64,000 bases of DNA from Streptococcus sp. Marseille-Q0941 (lineage in GTDB: Bacteria > Bacillota > Bacilli > Lactobacillales > Streptococcaceae): the NCBI RefSeq assembly GCF_943736975.1, contig NZ_CALSFO010000003.1, positions 434,001 to 498,000 on the forward strand. The letters run 5' to 3'. The notes beneath the pieces are model-generated. The model saw only the letters and a list, made by a program, of their open reading frames with translations. It did not search any database and had not been told where the DNA came from. The first letter of the stretch is position 1, and the number at the start of each line of letters is the position of its first letter. The translations under genes and the position numbers were made by a program. Shown here in pieces: positions 59,445 through 64,000 of the stretch.

Positions 59445-60794
59445 CTAGTCTTCTACTTCATCCTCCCATACTTCTTCTTTTACAGCATCATTATCATAAG
59501 GAAGAACAATGGTAAAGGTAGATCCCTTACCGTATTCACTCTTGGACCAGATAAATCCATTGTGCTGTTTGATGATTTCTTTTGCAATTGCAAGACCTAA
59601 ACCAGTACCACCTTGTGCACGGCTTCTAGCCTTATCAACTCTATAAAAACGGTCAAAAATCTTCGGCAAATCTTCTTTAGGAATCCCAAGTCCTTGATCC
59701 GAAATAGATAAAATCATCTGGTCATCAGTGGTTTTCATACTAACCGTAATTTTACCACCATCTGGAGAATATTTGATAGCATTATTTAGAATGTTATCGA
59801 TTACCTGAGTCATCTTATCTGTATCAATCTCAATCCATACTGATGTAATCGGATAATCTCGAACCAACTCGTATTTTTTTTCTTCATCCTGCGCTCGCAT
59901 CTTGTCGAAACGATTAAGGATAAATGTGATAAATGCTGTAAAGTTAATCAACTCAACATCTAAATGACTGGTTGCATTATCAATACGCGAAAGATGCAAG
60001 AGATCCGTTACCATTCGCATCATGCGGTTGGTCTCGTTTAGAGATACTTTGATAAAATCAGGAGCAACAGGATCATATAATGCTCCCTCATCCAAGGCCT
60101 CCAGGTAAGATTTTACACTGGTCAAAGGAGTTCGCAATTCATGACTAACGTTTGAAACAAATAGTCTTCTCTCGCGTTCTTCTTTCTCTTGTTCAGTCGT
60201 ATCATGTAGGACTGCTACCAAACCAGAGATAAAGCCAGATTCTCTACGAATCAAGGCAAAACGCACACGCAAGCTGACGTACTCCCCATTTACATTTTGG
60301 GAATAAATCATCAATTCAGGACTTTGAGTGATCAAATCTCTGAGTTCATACTCATCTTCAATCTTGAGCAACTCTAAAATGTTCTGATTGAGCGCATCAT
60401 CGCTTTCAACCCCAAGTTGTCTTTTAGCCATATCGTTAATCATAGTGATTTGACCACGACGATTGGTTGCTAAGACTCCATCTGTCATATAAGACAAGAT
60501 ACTATGCAGTCTCTTACTCTCTTGCTCAAGATTCTCCTGAGTTAAACGAATGACTTCTGATAAATCGTTAAGATTATTGGTAATATTGGTTATTTCAGAA
60601 TTTCCTTGCATATCCAATACCTGAGAATAATCACCAGCAATTAAATCTTTAATCTTTTGGTTTAACTGTTTGAGTCGGATATTATCTCTACGGCCTTCAA
60701 GTAAGAGAAAGCTGACAAGCATGATAAAACCAATTAAGATTAGCACAAAGACAAAATCTCTTGTCAGAATTGTTTGTTTAATTATATCAATCAT
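59445..60794 (-). CDS. vicK: VicK (WalK) sensor histidine kinase
   Basis: 449 residues. A single N-terminal membrane helix (streptococcal type, with almost no extracellular loop), HAMP (~residues 35-90), PAS (~95-200), DHp with H218 in [13 protein letters not shown], and the ATPase domain with [12 protein letters not shown] (N box), [12 protein letters not shown] (G1) and [12 protein letters not shown]. Phosphorylates VicR to control cell-wall hydrolases such as PcsB. Overlaps vicR by eight bases. Confidence 0.95.
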   Translation of the reverse strand: MIDIIKQTILTRDFVFVLILIGFIMLVSFLLLEGRRDNIRLKQLNQKIKDLIAGDYSQVLDMQGNSEITNITNNLNDLSEVIRLTQENLEQESKRLHSILSYMTDGVLATNRRGQITMINDMAKRQLGVESDDALNQNILELLKIEDEYELRDLITQSPELMIYSQNVNGEYVSLRVRFALIRRESGFISGLVAVLHDTTEQEKEERERRLFVSNVSHELRTPLTSVKSYLEALDEGALYDPVAPDFIKVSLNETNRMMRMVTDLLHLSRIDNATSHLDVELINFTAFITFILNRFDKMRAQDEEKKYELVRDYPITSVWIEIDTDKMTQVIDNILNNAIKYSPDGGKITVSMKTTDDQMILSISDQGLGIPKEDLPKIFDRFYRVDKARSRAQGGTGLGLAIAKEIIKQHNGFIWSKSEYGKGSTFTIVLPYDNDAVKEEVWEDEVED

Positions 60795-61491
60795 TATTTC
60801 TCATATAATAACCCACACCACGACGAGTTAAGATATATTCAGGTCTACTTGGTGTGTCTTCAATCTTCTCACGTAGACGTCTAATGGTAACGTCGACAGT
60901 ACGAACATCACCAAAATAATCATAACCCCAAACAGTCTCAAGGAGATGTTCACGGGTAATAACTTGACCAAGATGAGAAGCTAAGTGATGCAACAACTCA
61001 AACTCTCTATGAGTTAAGTCTAATTCTTCTCCGTATTTTTTCGCTACATAAGCGTCTGGCAGAATCTCTAAATCTCCAATTTTAAGACTTTGTAGTTTTG
61101 TATCTTCTTCTTGGTTATCCACTGCTATTAACTCAGTACGACGAAGAAGAGCCTTCACACGCGCTTGTAGCTCACGGTTTGAAAATGGTTTTGTCACATA
61201 ATCGTCCGCACCAAGTTCAAGACCGATAACCTTATCAAACTCACTATCTTTGGCTGAAAGCATGATAATCGGAACACTACTTGTCTTACGAATCGTTTTA
61301 GCAACTTCCAGACCATCAATCTCTGGAAGCATCAAGTCCAAAATAATAATATCTGGTTTTTCAGCTTCAAACAATTCAATCGCTTCACGTCCATTAAAGG
61401 CTGTCACAACTTCATAGCCTTCCTTGGTCATATTAAACTTAATAATATCTGAGATTGGTTTTTCATCATCTACAATCAATATTTTTTTCAT
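60787..61491 (-). CDS. vicR: VicR (WalR) response regulator, essential
   Basis: 234 residues. Receiver with D52 in [13 protein letters not shown]; OmpR-type winged helix C-terminal domain ([13 protein letters not shown]). It is the only essential response regulator in pneumococci. First gene of vicRKX, with a ribosome site AAGGTG and an extended -10 upstream. Confidence 0.96.
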   Translation of the reverse strand: MKKILIVDDEKPISDIIKFNMTKEGYEVVTAFNGREAIELFEAEKPDIIILDLMLPEIDGLEVAKTIRKTSSVPIIMLSAKDSEFDKVIGLELGADDYVTKPFSNRELQARVKALLRRTELIAVDNQEEDTKLQSLKIGDLEILPDAYVAKKYGEELDLTHREFELLHHLASHLGQVITREHLLETVWGYDYFGDVRTVDVTIRRLREKIEDTPSRPEYILTRRGVGYYMRNND

Positions 61492-61515
61492 ATAGTCACC
61501 TTTTTCCTTGTATCA

Positions 61516-61524
61516 ATTATACCA
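61516..61524 (-). promoter_or_regulatory. vicRKX promoter, extended -10
   Basis: Minus-strand TGGTATAAT, about 25 bp before vicR; no strong -35. It lies in the 68 bp between mutY and vicR. Confidence 0.7.
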
Positions 61525-61559
61525 AAAAAATACAAAGAAGACACGAAAGACTAGTGTTG

Positions 61560-62720
61560 TCAGCATTTTTTTGAATACTCTTGCCAAATTTTTTGTTGAG
61601 GTTTTGCTAGTGGATAGAGGTCAAACTCTTCAGGAGTTAACCAAACTACCTCTTTATCACAATATTCTTTGCTATCAACTACTTGCCCGGATAGGATTCG
61701 TACATGCCACTTTCGATGGCTAAAGACATGTTTCACTTCTTCAAAATGAGTATCCTGCCAGTCAACCTCTAAATCATAATCCTGCTCAAAACTGTCTTGA
61801 GGTGATGGACCGAATTGCAGTGATGCTTCAGAAACCTGATTAAAGAGATTTAACTCTTCTTCGTCTTTTGAAAATTCATCTACCTCAATCAAGGGAAAAT
61901 GCCAAAATCCAGCGAGTAACTTTTCACTTTCATTCTTTTCTAGTAAAAACTGTCCTTTAGCATTTTGAACAACTAAGGCATTTAGATAAATGGGAACGGG
62001 TTTTTTCTTTGGCGCTTTAATGGGATAGCGTTCCATTGTTCCATTTTGATAGGCAGCACTATAATCCTTAATTGGACTATCTTGAGGTCTAGGATTGACC
62101 GGTGCTTCAATATCTGAACCTAAATCCATCAAAGCCTGGTTAAAATCACCTGGACGTTCTGGATCAATCAAAATTTCCATCATGGCTTGAAATATCTTTC
62201 GATTACTTGGTTTACCAATGTCGTGATTGACCTCAAATAAACGAGCCAAAACACGCATGACATTCCCATCAACTGCAGGCTGTGCTAGATTAAAGGCTAT
62301 ACTTGAAATAGCTCCGGCTGTATAGGGACCTATCCCTTTCAAGCTTGAAATACCTTCGTAAGTTGTAGGAAACTCTCCATTAAATTCGTTCATAATCTGC
62401 TGAGCTGCTGCTTGCATATTACGAACACGCGAATAATATCCAAGACCTTCCCACGCCTTTAATAAGTCCTCTTCAGGTGCAGTTGCTAAACTCTCTACAG
62501 TTGGAAATCTTTCTAAAAAACGTTCATAATAGGGAATAACTGTATCAACTCTAGTCTGCTGCAACATGATTTCAGAAACCCAGATATGGTATGGATTTTT
62601 GCTTCTTCTCCAAGGTAAATCTCGTTTATTTTCATCATACCAGGCTAACAGTTTTTGACGGAAAGAGAGAATTTTCTCCTCTTCCCACATGTTCACACCG
62701 TATTTTTCCAAATCTAACAT
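61560..62720 (-). CDS. mutY: Adenine DNA glycosylase without Fe-S cluster
   Basis: 386 residues. Removes A opposite 8-oxoG. HhH motif SLKGIGPYTAGAI and catalytic Asp in PAVDGNVMRVLA; the C-terminal NUDIX-like MutT domain recognises 8-oxoG. In the place of the four-cysteine [4Fe-4S] loop after LMDLGS it reads DIEAPVNPRPQDSPIKDY, with no cysteine. Start: ATG at 62720 (MLDLEKYGVNMW); the frame upstream to 62798 crosses an apparent extended -10 (62728-62736), so it is rejected. That would make the 62720 start leaderless; an in-frame ATG at 62690 with GGTG before it is an alternative. Confidence 0.92.
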   Translation of the reverse strand: MLDLEKYGVNMWEEEKILSFRQKLLAWYDENKRDLPWRRSKNPYHIWVSEIMLQQTRVDTVIPYYERFLERFPTVESLATAPEEDLLKAWEGLGYYSRVRNMQAAAQQIMNEFNGEFPTTYEGISSLKGIGPYTAGAISSIAFNLAQPAVDGNVMRVLARLFEVNHDIGKPSNRKIFQAMMEILIDPERPGDFNQALMDLGSDIEAPVNPRPQDSPIKDYSAAYQNGTMERYPIKAPKKKPVPIYLNALVVQNAKGQFLLEKNESEKLLAGFWHFPLIEVDEFSKDEEELNLFNQVSEASLQFGPSPQDSFEQDYDLEVDWQDTHFEEVKHVFSHRKWHVRILSGQVVDSKEYCDKEVVWLTPEEFDLYPLAKPQQKIWQEYSKKC

Positions 62721-62849
62721 ATATCTAGTATAGCATATCCTTCTAGGATACTCAAAAAATGAAAATTGTCCTTGTTTTGGTATCGGCTCTCTTATCATAC
62801 CTGACTATAAGTCATATCTCTACTCTTTCTGTTATTTTCTACCTTTTTT

Positions 62850-62858
62850 TGATATAAT
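62850..62858 (+). promoter_or_regulatory. pepX promoter, extended -10
   Basis: TGATATAAT, 32 bp before the ATG. Confidence 0.65.
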
Positions 62859-62890
62859 GACTTTTAAATGAATCTTTAAAGGAGATATCC

Positions 62891-64000
62891 ATGCGTTTTA
62901 ATCAATTTAGTTATTTTCCCGTTACAAACCAAGAAGCCCTGCAAGAATTATCTGAACTGGACTTCAAGTTTGATCAATCAACTTCAGCAAAAGAACAGTT
63001 TGAAGCATTTGTTAGAACTTGTTTTTTTAATTACAAAAATACGGATTATCCCCTCACTACTTTAGCAGTTGATAAAGAAACAGATTTACTCACTTTCTTC
63101 AATTCAGACCGTGAATTGACAGCAGAAGTCTTCTATACTGTTGCCTTTCAATTGCTTGGATTCAGTTACTTAGTTGACTTTGAAGATGGTCTTGCTTTTC
63201 ATAAAGAAACAGCTTTCCCAATCGTTTACGGAGATTTAATCGACAATCTCTACCAACTTCTAAATACACGCACTAAAAAAGGTAACACTCTTATCGATCA
63301 GTTAGTTAGTGATGGTCTTATTCCTGAGGACAATAACTATCACTACTTCAATGGCAAGACTTTGGCAACCTTCAATACTACCAATGTCATTCGTGAGGTC
63401 GTTTATGTAGAGAGTCGTGTTGATTCTGACAAGGATGGCCTACCTGATATCATCAAGGTAAACATCATTCGTCCAGCATACAATGGAAAGATTCCAGCTG
63501 TCATGACAGCCAGTCCATACCACCAAGGAACCAATGATAAAGCAAGCGATAAGGCTCTTTACAAGATGGAAGCTGAGCTAGCAGTCAAGGAACCACATGA
63601 AATTTCATTAGAGCAACCGACATTAGACTTAGTTGAACCGGTTGGCGAAGCTGAGCTAGTTCCAGAAGCTGAAGAAAAGCTCACTCATATCAATAGCAGC
63701 TACACACTTAATGATTACTTCCTTCCAAGAGGTTTTGCCAATATCTATGTATCTGGTATTGGTACCAAAGATTCTCAAGGCCTAATGACCAATGGAGACT
63801 ATCGACAAGTTGAAGCTTATAAAAATGTCATTGATTGGCTTAATGGTCGTTGTCGTGCATTCACAGACCATAGTCGTAAGCGTCAAGTAAAAGCTGACTG
63901 GTCAAATGGTAAAGTCGCAACTACTGGTCTTTCTTACCTAGGAACAATGTCTAATGGTCTTGCTACTACAGGAGTTGATGGTTTAGAGGTCATCATTGCT
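62891..64000 (+). CDS. pepX: X-prolyl-dipeptidyl aminopeptidase, 3' end cut by window
   Basis: 370 codons visible, running off the window. It releases X-Pro dipeptides from peptides; S15 serine peptidase. It starts [11 protein letters not shown] behind AAAGGAG. The catalytic Ser348 falls in GLSYLGT, exactly at the position known for lactic acid bacterial PepX. The Asp and His of the triad lie beyond the edge. Confidence 0.95.
   Translation, partial: MRFNQFSYFPVTNQEALQELSELDFKFDQSTSAKEQFEAFVRTCFFNYKNTDYPLTTLAVDKETDLLTFFNSDRELTAEVFYTVAFQLLGFSYLVDFEDGLAFHKETAFPIVYGDLIDNLYQLLNTRTKKGNTLIDQLVSDGLIPEDNNYHYFNGKTLATFNTTNVIREVVYVESRVDSDKDGLPDIIKVNIIRPAYNGKIPAVMTASPYHQGTNDKASDKALYKMEAELAVKEPHEISLEQPTLDLVEPVGEAELVPEAEEKLTHINSSYTLNDYFLPRGFANIYVSGIGTKDSQGLMTNGDYRQVEAYKNVIDWLNGRCRAFTDHSRKRQVKADWSNGKVATTGLSYLGTMSNGLATTGVDGLEVIIA

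Noticed and set aside
62721..62798. 26-codon N-terminal extension of MutY
   Set aside because: It crosses an apparent extended -10, has no family resemblance, and known streptococcal proteins start at MLDL.

Overview
The window is chromosomal DNA of a low-GC Firmicute, almost certainly a mitis-group Streptococcus with choline-decorated teichoic acid. Evidence: a complete tarI-tarJ-licA-licB-licC choline/ribitol operon, an AdcR-type zinc operon with a polyhistidine-triad surface protein, the vicRKX regulon, rocS, pepX, a preQ1-II riboswitch, CiaR boxes, and extended -10 promoters almost everywhere. The species is not resolved from sequence alone; S. mitis, S. oralis or S. infantis-like fits best.

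Layout. 1-490 is the cut end of an unrecognised gene beside rlmCD. 0.8-9.8 kb is a minus-strand housekeeping block: tdk-prfA-prmC-tsaC-GNAT-glyA-nucleoid protein-pvaA as one tightly packed operon, then a repeat element, a CiaR-box-controlled exported DUF1002 protein and rlmCD. 9.9-14.4 kb holds a tautomerase, mnmE, a lone ferrochelatase and pepT. 14.4-18.5 kb is the zinc operon adcAII-pht. 18.6-22.6 kb carries a membrane protein, ribF and pyrK-pyrDb behind a PyrR attenuator. 22.6-27.1 kb is the lic/tar operon with two promoters, one under a CiaR box. 27.1-31.9 kb is efeO-efeB-efeU-tatC-tatA, an iron-uptake operon that carries its own minimal Tat export system for EfeB.

32-36 kb is ordinary (ybaB, GDPD, an exonuclease, rocS, truB). 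36.2-47.7 kb is the accessory region: about 16 packed minus-strand genes or fragments. They are mostly small membrane-protein families present as two or three tandem paralogues. Mixed with them are two DUF5085-like proteins, a DUF4176-like protein and the headless C-terminal tail of an LXG-type glycine-zipper toxin. I read it as an immunity/adaptor array for type VIIb secretion effectors, with no secretion core and no intact toxin here. It contains a homopolymer frameshift, truncated paralogue heads, and a scrap of one member's 5' end left at the truB junction.

47.7-52.3 kb: a DUF2130 protein, a formate/nitrite channel, queT with its preQ1-II riboswitch facing an apparently leaderless gtrA, mscL and tRNA-Arg(CCG). 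52.3-64 kb: an ABC-F protein, a broken lipoprotein gene, pgm, a thioredoxin-like protein, a voltage-gated K+ channel, vicX-vicK-vicR, mutY and the start of pepX.

Most notable: (i) a roughly 175-bp, three-hairpin repeat in three copies whose central stem changes sequence while keeping its pairing; (ii) the immunity-like island; (iii) RlmCD and MutY proteins that both lack the cysteines of their families' Fe-S clusters; (iv) a perfect 15-bp palindrome in the efeO leader; (v) the interlocked divergent promoters of queT and gtrA.
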